Assembly (NCBI GenBank): GCA_036267975.1
Contig: DATAVA010000041.1
Coordinates: forward strand, 1 to 64,000
Direction: 5' to 3'
Length of the DNA stretch: 64,000 nucleotides
Source of the DNA: DAIDKA01 sp036267975
GTDB lineage: Bacteria > Pseudomonadota > Gammaproteobacteria > Steroidobacterales > Steroidobacteraceae
Shown here: positions 51,910 to 59,600 of the stretch, in pieces
Layout of the letters: each line of letters begins with the position of its first letter
Numbering within the stretch: position 1 is the first letter of the stretch
Program-made: the position numbers and the translations under genes
The notes under the pieces: generated by a model
What the model was told of the DNA's origin: nothing
Database searches by the model: none
The model's input: only the letters and a program-made list of their open reading frames with translations

Positions 51910-52989
51910 ATGAGTGCCGCCATCATCACGCCGCCCCCCCTTGCCGATGCGGATTCAATCTTCATCAAGGCCTGCCGCCGCCAGGAAGTGCCGCACACCC
52001 CGGTGTGGGTGATGCGCCAGGCCGGCCGCTACCTGCCCGAATACCGCGAACTGCGCTCGCGCGTGGATTTCGTTACGCTCACGCGCAGCGCGGAGCTGGC
52101 CGCGGAAGTCACACTGCAACCCGTGCGACGCTTCGCGCTGGATGCGGCCATCCTGTTCAGCGACATCATGACGCCGCTGCAGGGCATGGGCATTGCGCTC
52201 ACCTTCGCACCCGGTCCGGTGGTCGCGACCCCGATCCGTACTCTGGAGCAGGTGCAGGCCCTGCCGGCCCTGTACCCGGAGCGCGATGTGCCCTTCGTGC
52301 TGGATGCCGTGAAGCTGGTGCGTGCGAATGCGCCGCGCGGCGTGCCGCTGATCGGCTTCGCCGGCGCGCCCTTCACGCTGCTGTGCTATCTGGTCAGCGG
52401 CAAGCCCTCCAAGGAGTTCGGCATCGCCCGCAGCTTCCTCTACAACCAGCCCGACGCGGCCATGCTGCTCATCGATCACCTGGCCGATGCCATGGCCGCG
52501 TACCTGTCGGCGCAGGCGCGCGCGGGGGCGCAGGCGCTGATGCTGTTCGAATCCTGGGCCGGCCTGCTCGCGCCGCCTCAGTTTCGGCAGTTCGCCTTGC
52601 GCGGCGCGAAGCGCACCCTGGGTGCCTTGCGGAACCTGGGCGTGCCGTTGATCTACTACGCCAATCAGGGTTCGGCACTGATGGAAGAAGTGCGGGCGCT
52701 GGATGTGGATGTCATTGGCGTGGACTGGCGCTCCCCGCTGGGGGTGGTGCGTCGCACCCTCGGCGCCGACAAGGCGGTGCAGGGCAATCTGGATCCGGCG
52801 GCCTTGTTTGCAAGTCCTGAGGAACTGCAGCGCCAGATCGATATCGTGCTCAGCGAAGCCGGACCCGGCCCGGGGCATATCTTCAACTTGGGTCACGGCA
52901 TCTGGCCCGACACCCATCCGGATGCCGTGGCGCGCCTGATCGATCATGTCCATGCGCGCACCTCGCGCAGTGGACGGGGCGCTGGGTGA
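51910..52989 (+). CDS. hemE: Uroporphyrinogen decarboxylase
   Basis: A 359-residue enzyme. Blocks are TPVWVMRQAGRYLPEYRELR, AAILFSDIMTPLQGMGI, LIGFAGAPFTLLCYLVSGK, LFESWAGLLAPPQF, VDWRSPLG and VQGNLDPAALFA, with the C-terminal FNLGHGIWPDTHPD. These match the family active-site Arg, Asp and Tyr regions. It removes four acetate carboxyls to give coproporphyrinogen III. It starts directly after the hemB stop and overlaps hemF by 4 bases. Confidence 0.97.
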   Translation: MSAAIITPPPLADADSIFIKACRRQEVPHTPVWVMRQAGRYLPEYRELRSRVDFVTLTRSAELAAEVTLQPVRRFALDAAILFSDIMTPLQGMGIALTFAPGPVVATPIRTLEQVQALPALYPERDVPFVLDAVKLVRANAPRGVPLIGFAGAPFTLLCYLVSGKPSKEFGIARSFLYNQPDAAMLLIDHLADAMAAYLSAQARAGAQALMLFESWAGLLAPPQFRQFALRGAKRTLGALRNLGVPLIYYANQGSALMEEVRALDVDVIGVDWRSPLGVVRRTLGADKAVQGNLDPAALFASPEELQRQIDIVLSEAGPGPGHIFNLGHGIWPDTHPDAVARLIDHVHARTSRSGRGAG

Positions 52990-53849
52990 ACGCGCCCGTT
53001 GCAGGCGAGGCCGGAACGCCGGCGGGTGCCGATGGCTTTGCGCCCACCGCCGCCGCTTATTTCAAGGATCTGCAGGCGCGCATCTGCGCGCGCTTCGAGT
53101 CCTTTGAGCCGCAGGCGCGCTTCATGATCCGGCCCTGGAGCAAGCCCGAAGGTCATCGCCTGCAAGGCGGTGGCGAAAGCCGCCAGATGCGCGGTGAGGT
53201 GTTCGAGAAAGTCGGCGTGAACGTAAGCCATGTGTGGGGTTCCTTCGCGCCGCAGTTCCGCAACCAGGTTGCCGGTGCCCAGGAATCGGAAGGGCGCTTC
53301 ACCGCCACCGGCATTTCGCTGGTCGCGCATTTGACCAATCCGTATGTGCCCGCCGTGCACATGAACCTGCGTTACCTGTGCACCAGCCGCGCCTGGGTCG
53401 GCGGTGGCTCGGACCTGACGCCGACATTTCCGTTCGCGCAGGACACCGCGGACTTTCACGCGGCCCTGCGCGGCGCCTGCAACAGCTATCGCCCGCAGGC
53501 TTACGCCGAGTACAAGGCCTGGTGCGACCGGTATTTCTTTCTGCCGCATCGCCAGGAACCGCGTGGCGTCGGCGGCATCTTCTTTGATGATCTGGCCAGT
53601 GGTGACGTGCAGCGCGATTTTGCCTTTGTGCGGGCGGTCGGCGATGCATTCCTGGAACTGTATCCCACCCTGGTCGAACGGCGCTTCCGTATGCCGTACA
53701 CGGATGCCGATCGGGAGAAGCTGCTGCTGAAGCGCGGTCGCTACGTGGAATTCAATCTGGTGTATGACCGGGGCACTAAATTCGGTTTCGCCACCGATGC
53801 CGATCCGGAGGCCTACCTGATGAGCCTGCCGCCCATCGTCAAGTGGTGA
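52986..53849 (+). CDS. hemF: Oxygen-dependent coproporphyrinogen III oxidase
   Basis: A 287-residue protein, shorter than the E. coli form (299) but otherwise typical. Blocks are GESRQMRGEVFEKVGVNVSH, VPAVHMNLRYLCTSRAWVGG, GSDLTPTFPFAQDTADFH, RGVGGIFFDDLASG and GRYVEFNLVYDRGTKFGFAT. It converts coproporphyrinogen III to protoporphyrinogen IX with O2. It starts at GTG 52986 (GTGA overlap) and closes the cluster. Confidence 0.95.
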   Translation: MNAPVAGEAGTPAGADGFAPTAAAYFKDLQARICARFESFEPQARFMIRPWSKPEGHRLQGGGESRQMRGEVFEKVGVNVSHVWGSFAPQFRNQVAGAQESEGRFTATGISLVAHLTNPYVPAVHMNLRYLCTSRAWVGGGSDLTPTFPFAQDTADFHAALRGACNSYRPQAYAEYKAWCDRYFFLPHRQEPRGVGGIFFDDLASGDVQRDFAFVRAVGDAFLELYPTLVERRFRMPYTDADREKLLLKRGRYVEFNLVYDRGTKFGFATDADPEAYLMSLPPIVKW

Positions 53850-53865
53850 GCGCGGGGCGAGAGCT

Positions 53866-54657
53866 TCAGCTACCCTGGATTTTCGTGACTGTGGCGCTGA
53901 CCGGTCGCTCCAGCGCCCGCTCGGTGAGCCAGTCCGGATCGGGTAACTCGACGAAGGCTTCGCGCAGCGCGGCGCTCCAGCGCGAACGGATACCGCGGAA
54001 ATAAACGTTATCGGAATCGATGCTCATGTGGCGCGCCACGCAGAACTGGTCGCGCCGCACGATCACGAGATCCAGCGGCAGGCCGACCGAAAGATTGGAC
54101 TGGATGGTCGAGTCCATCGACACCAGTGCGCACTTGGTGGCCTCGTTCAAACTGCTGCTGCGGCGGATCACGCGGTCGATGATGGGCTTGCCGTACTTGG
54201 ATTCGCCGATCTGGAAGTAGGTGGTCTCGGGTAAGGCCTCGATGAAATTTCCGGCCGAATAGATGCTGAACAGGCGCGGCACCTCGCCGCGGATCTGCCC
54301 GCCGAGAATCATCGCGGCGTTGAACTCGACCCCGAACTCGCGCAGCGACTCGGCATCGCGCCGATGCACTTCGCGCAACGCCTCCCCGACGCAGCGGGCG
54401 GCCTCGAACATATTGATGCAGGACTGCAGGTCGAGGGCCGGCCGGGTGCTGCTGTTCTCGTGTTCGCGCAGCAGCGTGACCACGGCCTGGGTAATGGCGA
54501 GGTTGCCGGCGCATTGCAGCACCATGACGCGATCGCCGGGCCGCTGGAACACGCTGGTCTTGCGGAAGCTGTTGATCTGGTCGACGCCCGCGCTGGTGCG
54601 CGAGTCCGCCAGGAAGACCAGCCCGGTGTCGAGCAGCATGCCGACGCAGTACGTCAT
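53866..54657 (-). CDS. Anbu (ancestral beta subunit) proteasome-related peptidase
   Basis: A 263-residue Ntn-hydrolase-fold protein. It begins MTYCVGMLLDTGLVFLADSR, with Thr2 as expected nucleophile after Met removal, followed by TSAGVDQINSFRKTSVFQ and later FSIYSAGNFIEA, FQIGESKYGKPIIDRVIRRS and DLVIVRRD. These are the standard Anbu blocks. Anbu forms open rings and is found with ATP-grasp, alpha-E and transglutaminase genes, as here. Its own proteolytic activity is debated. It overlaps the transglutaminase-like stop by 4 bases and converges on hemF. Confidence 0.94.
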   Translation of the reverse strand: MTYCVGMLLDTGLVFLADSRTSAGVDQINSFRKTSVFQRPGDRVMVLQCAGNLAITQAVVTLLREHENSSTRPALDLQSCINMFEAARCVGEALREVHRRDAESLREFGVEFNAAMILGGQIRGEVPRLFSIYSAGNFIEALPETTYFQIGESKYGKPIIDRVIRRSSSLNEATKCALVSMDSTIQSNLSVGLPLDLVIVRRDQFCVARHMSIDSDNVYFRGIRSRWSAALREAFVELPDPDWLTERALERPVSATVTKIQGS

Positions 54658-55385
54658 TCGCGGATCCTCAAGAATTCAACTGACTCGCCGGGGCGGTGGC
54701 TGCGCACGGGGGCGGCATCCAGGTAATCGCGGCCGACGGCGAGCCGACAATGTCGTGATCGTGCCGGTTCGAGCCGCTCCACGTCCAGCGCAATCCAGCC
54801 AGCCTGCGAAGCACACCACACATCCACCCAGGCAATGCGTGCGGCGCCTTCCTCCGAATGTTCCTGGCGGTAGCCGCTCACGTAGCGCCCGGGCACTCCG
54901 GCGGCGCGACAGCAGGTCAGAAAAGCGTGAGCAATGTCCGCTGATGGGGCATCGGCCGGCTGCCGCTCGCGCACGGTGCGCCCCAACCCCGTGATCCACT
55001 CCCAGTTCGCCCCGTTTTCAGGTCGCAGGCTTTCACCGAGGTTCAGCACCTCGCGGGTCGGCCGGGTCAGCGCCGTGGCGGCCAGGTACGCCTGCGGCGA
55101 CACCTGTCCCTCATGCGGCATCGGCTGCTCGGACCAGGTGATCTCCACGACGCCGGTCACGACGACCTCGAGTTGCCGGTGGGCCGCCTCGAGGCTCAGC
55201 AGGTGCGTGATATTGCCGTGAGCGTCGACCTGCTCGACGCGCCGACCGGGCGTGTGGAGGGTCCAATTGAGCGCATGCTGGCAGTTATCGCGGCGCGGCG
55301 TCAGGCGCAGCGCCTGGGCGCTGTACTGGAAGGGTTGTGAGTAGCGGTACTCACAGGTGTGCTGGATGCGCAGGCGTCGGCTCAT
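54654..55385 (-). CDS. Transglutaminase-like protein lacking catalytic Cys and His
   Basis: A 243-residue protein. The N-terminal blocks (LRIQHTCEYRYSQPF, QALRLTPRRDNCQ) and the GRYVSGYRQEHSEEG segment match the Anbu-linked transglutaminase family. In relatives the catalytic residues lie in GVCQDFAH, SHAW and LDPTN motifs. Here they read APSADIAH (Cys to Ser148), RIAW (His to Ile184) and LDVER. Two of three triad residues are gone, so it is probably a pseudoenzyme or scaffold. It overlaps both neighbours by 4 bases. Confidence 0.88.
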   Translation of the reverse strand: MSRRLRIQHTCEYRYSQPFQYSAQALRLTPRRDNCQHALNWTLHTPGRRVEQVDAHGNITHLLSLEAAHRQLEVVVTGVVEITWSEQPMPHEGQVSPQAYLAATALTRPTREVLNLGESLRPENGANWEWITGLGRTVRERQPADAPSADIAHAFLTCCRAAGVPGRYVSGYRQEHSEEGAARIAWVDVWCASQAGWIALDVERLEPARSRHCRLAVGRDYLDAAPVRSHRPGESVEFLRIRE

Positions 55386-56323
55386 TCGGCCCTCAGTGGT
55401 ACGAGGAAATCCTCGGCAATGCGCTGCCCGAGATCGCGCAGCCGCTGCTGGAAGCGATCGAGCAGCACGATAATGCCATCGGCCGCGAGTTCATCGAACA
55501 GGCCGTAGTGAAACTGCGCATGCAGTTCGCCGGCGCGCCGCAGCGTCTCGCCCGAGCGCCCGTTGGCCACGCGCTTCAGGTCGCGCTGCAACTCGGCGAG
55601 GCAGCGGTGCACGGCCTGCGGTACATCATCGCGCATCAGGAACAGCTCCGTGACCTGCTTGGGCGTCACGTGTCCGCGGCAGATACGGCGATAAGTTTCG
55701 AACGCGGACATGGCACGTAGCAGTACGGCCCATTCGCTGGCTTCCTCGTTCAGCCGTTCGCCATCCCCGCCCGGATCGCGCCACAGCGCCTCGAGCATGC
55801 GCGAGGTATTGTCGGCGCGCTCGAGATAGGTCCCGATGCGGGTAAAGCACAGCGACTCGTCGCGCTGCATGGTGCCGATGGTCACGCCGCGCGCGAGGTG
55901 CGCGCGATATTTGACCCATTCGAGGAAGTTGTGCCGCGCGGCTTCGGCCCCTGCGGCACCGAAGTTGCGCGATTCGAGGTAGGTCGCATTCACCGTCTCC
56001 CACAGTTCGGAGGGGATCGTGCCCCGCACGGCGCGGGCATTTTCGCGCGTGGCGCGGATGCACGAGACGATGCTGCCGGGATTGTCGGGGTCAAAGGCGA
56101 GGAAGTCGAACGCGGATCGCGCGTTGACGCCGTCGTGCTGTTCGTTGTAGCCCTCGTCCATGCCTAGGCAGACCAAGGTTGCGGTCCAGCCCTGCAGCAC
56201 TGCCTCGGGCGGCCGGGGCACGAGGCTCAGACGCGCATGTGCGTCGAGCATGCGCGCAGTGCTTTCGGCGCGCTCCTGATAGCGCGACATCCAGTACAGG
56301 TGATCGGCGGTGCGCGAGAGCAT
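55382..56323 (-). CDS. Alpha-E domain protein (DUF403)
   Basis: A 313-residue all-helical protein. Blocks are LSRTADHLYWMSRYQERAES, TARMLDAHARLSL, FDPDNPGSIVSCIRATRENA, IGTMQRDESLCFTRIGTYLERA and DNTSRMLEALWRDPG. This is the alpha-E family that accompanies CP-type ATP-grasp enzymes and Anbu. Proposed family role is in an ATP-dependent peptide or amide-ligation system; its exact activity is not known. It lies directly after the ATP-grasp gene. Confidence 0.93.
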   Translation of the reverse strand: MLSRTADHLYWMSRYQERAESTARMLDAHARLSLVPRPPEAVLQGWTATLVCLGMDEGYNEQHDGVNARSAFDFLAFDPDNPGSIVSCIRATRENARAVRGTIPSELWETVNATYLESRNFGAAGAEAARHNFLEWVKYRAHLARGVTIGTMQRDESLCFTRIGTYLERADNTSRMLEALWRDPGGDGERLNEEASEWAVLLRAMSAFETYRRICRGHVTPKQVTELFLMRDDVPQAVHRCLAELQRDLKRVANGRSGETLRRAGELHAQFHYGLFDELAADGIIVLLDRFQQRLRDLGQRIAEDFLVPLRAE

Positions 56324-56324
56324 G

Positions 56325-57788
56325 TCAGGCGGAACCCCCCGCCAGCACCCAGGTGTCCTTGGTGCCGCCGCCCTGTGAGGAATTGACGATCAATGAACCT
56401 TCGCGCAGTGCCACGCGGGTGAGCCCGCCGGGCACGATGGTGATGTCCTTGCCCGAGAGCACGAAGGGGCGCAGGTCGATATGTCGCGGGCCCACGCCAT
56501 CGGCACCGAAGGTCGGCGAGGTCGACAGGGCGAGGGTCGGCTGTGCGATGTAGCGCTCGGGGTGCGCCTGGATGCGGCCCCGGAAATCCTCGATCTCGGC
56601 GTTGCTGGCCGCGGGGCCGATGAGCATGCCGTAGCCGCCGGCGCCGTGGACCTCCTTGACCACAAGTTGCGGCAAGTTCGCGAGCGCGTACTGCAGGTGC
56701 TCGGGATTGCGCAGCACGAAGGTCTCGACGTTCTGGATGATGGCCTCTTCACCCAGGTAGAACTTCACCATCTCGGGCACATACGGATAGATGGACTTGT
56801 CATCGGCGATGCCGGTGCCGATGGCATTGCAGATGGTGACGTGGCCGGCGCGGTAGACGGTGAGCAGGCCCGGCACCCCGAGCATGGAGTCCTCGCGGAA
56901 CGCGAGGGAATCGAGGAAGTCGTCATCGACGCGTCGATAGATGACATCGACGCGCTGCGGGCCCTGCGTGGTGCGCATGTACAGCATGTCATCGCGCACG
57001 AAGAGGTCCTGGCCCTCGACGAGCTCCACGCCCATCTGCTGCGCGAGGAAGGCGTGCTCGAAATATGCGCTGTTGTAGGCGCCGGGTGTCAGCACCACCA
57101 CGGTGGGGTCGGAAATGGCGTTCTGGGCGACGCTGCGCAGGTTGTCGAGCAGCACGTCGGGATAGTGGCCGACGGGCTCGATCGACTGCTGCGCAAACAG
57201 CTCCGGGAACAGCCGCATCATCATGCGACGGTTCTCGATCATGTATGAGACGCCGGAAGGCACGCGCAGGTTGTCCTCGAGCACGCGGTACGAGCCATCG
57301 TGGGAACGCACCACGTCGACCCCGACGATATGCGCGTAGATGCCACCGGGCACGTCGATGCCCTGCATCTCGGGGCGGTATTGCGCATTGCAGAGAATGT
57401 GCTCGGCGGGCACGACGCCAGCTTTGAGAATGTTCTGATCGTGATAGATGTCGTGGATGAACGCGTTGAGTGTGCGCACGCGCTGCTTCAGGCCGGCCTC
57501 GAGCGTGCGCCACTCCTGCTGCGGAATGATGCGCGGAATGATGTCGAAGGGAATCAGCCGCTCGGTATCGGCCCCGTCACCGTACACCGCAAAGGTGATG
57601 CCGACGCGATGAAAAATCGCATCGGCCTCGGCGCGTTTGGCCGCGAGTACCTCGGACGTCTGTCCCGCGAACCAGGCCTGGTACGGCCGGCAATGCGGGC
57701 GCGGCGCATGGCTCGCATCGAGCATCTCGTCATAGGGTATGGCGGATGCGCTGATCGTCGCGACCGATGAAGTTTGGGATTGCAGCAT
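56325..57788 (-). CDS. Circularly permuted type-2 ATP-grasp protein (DUF404/DUF407)
   Basis: A 487-residue ATP-grasp protein. Blocks are GITFAVYGDGADTERLIPFD, RTLNAFIHDIYHDQNIL, DVVRSHDGSYRVLEDNLRVP, SGVSYMIENRRMMMRLFPEL, GVELVEGQDLFVRDD, KEVHGAGGYGMLIGP and IDLRPFVLSGKDI. The EDN and GxGGYG segments are typical of CP_ATPgrasp_2. It is predicted to catalyse carboxylate-amine ligation. It is the first gene of the Anbu operon, divergent from mutY across 90 bases. Confidence 0.93.
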   Translation of the reverse strand: MLQSQTSSVATISASAIPYDEMLDASHAPRPHCRPYQAWFAGQTSEVLAAKRAEADAIFHRVGITFAVYGDGADTERLIPFDIIPRIIPQQEWRTLEAGLKQRVRTLNAFIHDIYHDQNILKAGVVPAEHILCNAQYRPEMQGIDVPGGIYAHIVGVDVVRSHDGSYRVLEDNLRVPSGVSYMIENRRMMMRLFPELFAQQSIEPVGHYPDVLLDNLRSVAQNAISDPTVVVLTPGAYNSAYFEHAFLAQQMGVELVEGQDLFVRDDMLYMRTTQGPQRVDVIYRRVDDDFLDSLAFREDSMLGVPGLLTVYRAGHVTICNAIGTGIADDKSIYPYVPEMVKFYLGEEAIIQNVETFVLRNPEHLQYALANLPQLVVKEVHGAGGYGMLIGPAASNAEIEDFRGRIQAHPERYIAQPTLALSTSPTFGADGVGPRHIDLRPFVLSGKDITIVPGGLTRVALREGSLIVNSSQGGGTKDTWVLAGGSA

Positions 57789-57878
57789 CTGCGCTACGAT
57801 AGCGCATACGCCGTGATCGCGATCGGTGCTGCCTTAAGATGGGGCGCGCCGCTCGATTTATGAGCAGAAATTGTGCAA

Positions 57879-58949
57879 ATGACTGAAACCCCGGCCCAGC
57901 ATTTCGGACAGGCCCTGATCGCCTGGCAGGCCACGCATGGTCGGCACGACCTGCCGTGGCAGCAGGATCGCACCCCGTATCGGGTGTGGGTCTCGGAAAT
58001 CATGCTGCAGCAGACCCAGGTTGCGACGGTCATCGGCTACTTCGGGCGTTTCATGGCGCGCTTCCCGGATCCGGCAAGTCTCGCGGCGGCCTCGATCGAT
58101 GAGGTGCTGCACCTGTGGACCGGGCTGGGCTACTACGCGCGCGGCCGCAACCTGCATCGGGCGGCGATCCGCATCCGGGATGAATTTGGAGGGAGGTTTC
58201 CGACGCAGTTCGAGGCAGTCGAAAGCCTGCCGGGAATAGGGCGCTCGACTGCCGGCGCCATCCTGGCGCTAAGCCAGGGGCAACGCTTTGCCATCATGGA
58301 CGGCAATGTGCGGCGGGTTCTGAGCCGCTGGTTCGGCATCGATGGCAATCCCATTGACCGGGCCACCACCGATCTTCTGTGGAATCGGGCGCAAGAGTGC
58401 ACGCCGCGCACGCAGGTCGAAACTTACACCCAGGCCATCATGGACATGGGCGCCACGCTGTGTACGCGCCGCAATCCGCTGTGCATGCATTGTCCGGTTT
58501 CGGATCAGTGTGTGGCCCGCATTACGGGCCGTCAGCACGAACTGCCGCCCACCAAATCAAAGCGCGCGATCCGACGAGCCCGCCACACACATATGGTGTT
58601 GGCCCAGCGACCTGATGGCAGCGTCTTGCTGCGGCAGCGCCCGCCGGCCGGGATCTGGGGTGGCCTATGGGCAGCGCCGGCCTTCGACAGCGCCGATGAG
58701 GCATTGGGTTTTGCGGCCGAGAATCTGGCCGGCGAGCCGATCAAGCTGCCGCCCATTCAGCATGCGTTCACCCATTTTGATCTCACCATCACCCCCTGGC
58801 TGGTACGCTGCAATGATCGCGCTGTACCGGGAACGTCCGCCGTCATGGATGCGCCCGACAGCCTTTGGTATAACGCGCGCGAACCCGCCAGCGTGGGACT
58901 GCCGGCACCCATGAAAAGCCTGCTCGAACGCATTGATGAGGAACCCTAG
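57879..58949 (+). CDS. mutY: A/G-specific adenine DNA glycosylase
   Basis: A 356-residue base-excision-repair enzyme. The catalytic Glu lies in SEIMLQQTQVATV, the helix-hairpin-helix in LPGIGRSTAGAILAL, and the catalytic Asp in IMDGNVRRVLSRWF. The [4Fe-4S] motif C-x6-C-x2-C-x5-C is in CTRRNPLCMHCPVSDQC. The C-terminal NUDIX-like 8-oxoG recognition domain has LRQRPPAGIWGGLW and HAFTHFDLTITP. ATG 57879 is preferred over GTG 57873. It directly abuts yggX, as in E. coli. Confidence 0.97.
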   Translation: MTETPAQHFGQALIAWQATHGRHDLPWQQDRTPYRVWVSEIMLQQTQVATVIGYFGRFMARFPDPASLAAASIDEVLHLWTGLGYYARGRNLHRAAIRIRDEFGGRFPTQFEAVESLPGIGRSTAGAILALSQGQRFAIMDGNVRRVLSRWFGIDGNPIDRATTDLLWNRAQECTPRTQVETYTQAIMDMGATLCTRRNPLCMHCPVSDQCVARITGRQHELPPTKSKRAIRRARHTHMVLAQRPDGSVLLRQRPPAGIWGGLWAAPAFDSADEALGFAAENLAGEPIKLPPIQHAFTHFDLTITPWLVRCNDRAVPGTSAVMDAPDSLWYNAREPASVGLPAPMKSLLERIDEEP

Positions 58950-59225
58950 ATGGCCCGAATGATCCAGTGCGTGTATCTGAAGCGCGCAGCGCCCGGGCTC
59001 GATCGCGCGCCCTATCCCGGTCCTTTGGGCCTGCGCATATATGAAGGGGTGTCGAAGGAGGCCTGGGCGAAATGGCTGGGCCATCAGACGATGCTCATGA
59101 ATGAGTACCGCCTGACGCCGGTGGACCCGAAGGCCCGCAAATTCCTTGAGGCGGAGATGGAGAAGTTCTTTTTTGGTGCCGGGTCGAGCAAGCCGGAGGG
59201 GTACAAGGCGCCTGAGGGCAGCTGA
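58950..59225 (+). CDS. yggX: Oxidative-damage protection protein YggX (Fe(II) trafficking)
   Basis: A 91-residue protein. Blocks are MIQCVYLKRAAPGLDRAPYP, then GLRIYEGVSKEAWAKWLGHQ, TMLMNEYRLTPVDPKARKFL and EAEMEKFFF. The conserved N-terminal Cys (CVYL) is present. YggX protects Fe-S enzymes, plausibly including MutY, which starts the same operon. It starts immediately after the mutY stop. Confidence 0.96.
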   Translation: MARMIQCVYLKRAAPGLDRAPYPGPLGLRIYEGVSKEAWAKWLGHQTMLMNEYRLTPVDPKARKFLEAEMEKFFFGAGSSKPEGYKAPEGS

Positions 59226-59290
59226 GATCGTTGCAACTGGAGTCGGGCGCGTCTGCCGGCAAGAATCAATGACTTAGGCCTCGTGCGCGC

Positions 59291-59320
59291 TTGACGGCCC
59301 GCCCGCCGGGCCGGTTTAAT
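59291..59320 (+). promoter_or_regulatory. Stable-RNA promoter for tRNA-Phe
   Basis: TTGACG (59291-59296) and TTTAAT (59315-59320) are separated by 18 bases and end 19 bases before the tRNA. The discriminator between the -10 and the likely start is GC-rich (ACGCGCCC), typical of promoters under stringent control. The spacer can fold as GGCCCG/CGGGCC, but no T-run follows, so a terminator is unlikely. Confidence 0.7.
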
Positions 59321-59339
59321 ACGCGCCCTTCCCGACGTT

Positions 59340-59415
59340 GGCCAGGTAGCTCAGTTGGTAGAGCAGCGGATTGAAAATCCGCGTGTCGGTGGTTCAATTC
59401 CACCCCTGGCCACCA
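59340..59415 (+). tRNA. tRNA-Phe (anticodon GAA)
   Basis: A 76-base cloverleaf with encoded CCA. The acceptor stem is GGCCAGG/CCTGGCC, the D-arm GCTC/GAGC, the anticodon stem GCGGA/TCCGC with loop TTGAAAA (GAA at positions 34-36), and the T-arm GGTGG/CCACC with loop TTCAATT. All stems pair fully. Confidence 0.97.
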
Positions 59416-59600
59416 ATATCTCATTGATTTATAAAACTATTTCATGCTCCGGGCATTCTCAATGCAACCGTTGGAATTGAAACGATAATCTGGCGAGGCC
59501 AAATTTCCTTCCAGCCACAAGTCGTTGCCGAGTGGGCCTCCCGCGGGCCGCAACCAGGGGTAACCCTGGCCCATTCCTTAGCGGGTCTCGGGGCGATGGA

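Noticed and set aside
59296..59314. GGCCCG/CGGGCC hairpin as a terminator for mutY-yggX
   Set aside because: It lies exactly between the -35 and -10 boxes of the tRNA promoter and is not followed by a T-run.
59561..59573. Possible attachment-site copy of the tRNA-Phe 3' end (ACCCTGGCC)
   Set aside because: Only about nine matching bases, no CCA continuation, and no integrase gene in the window.
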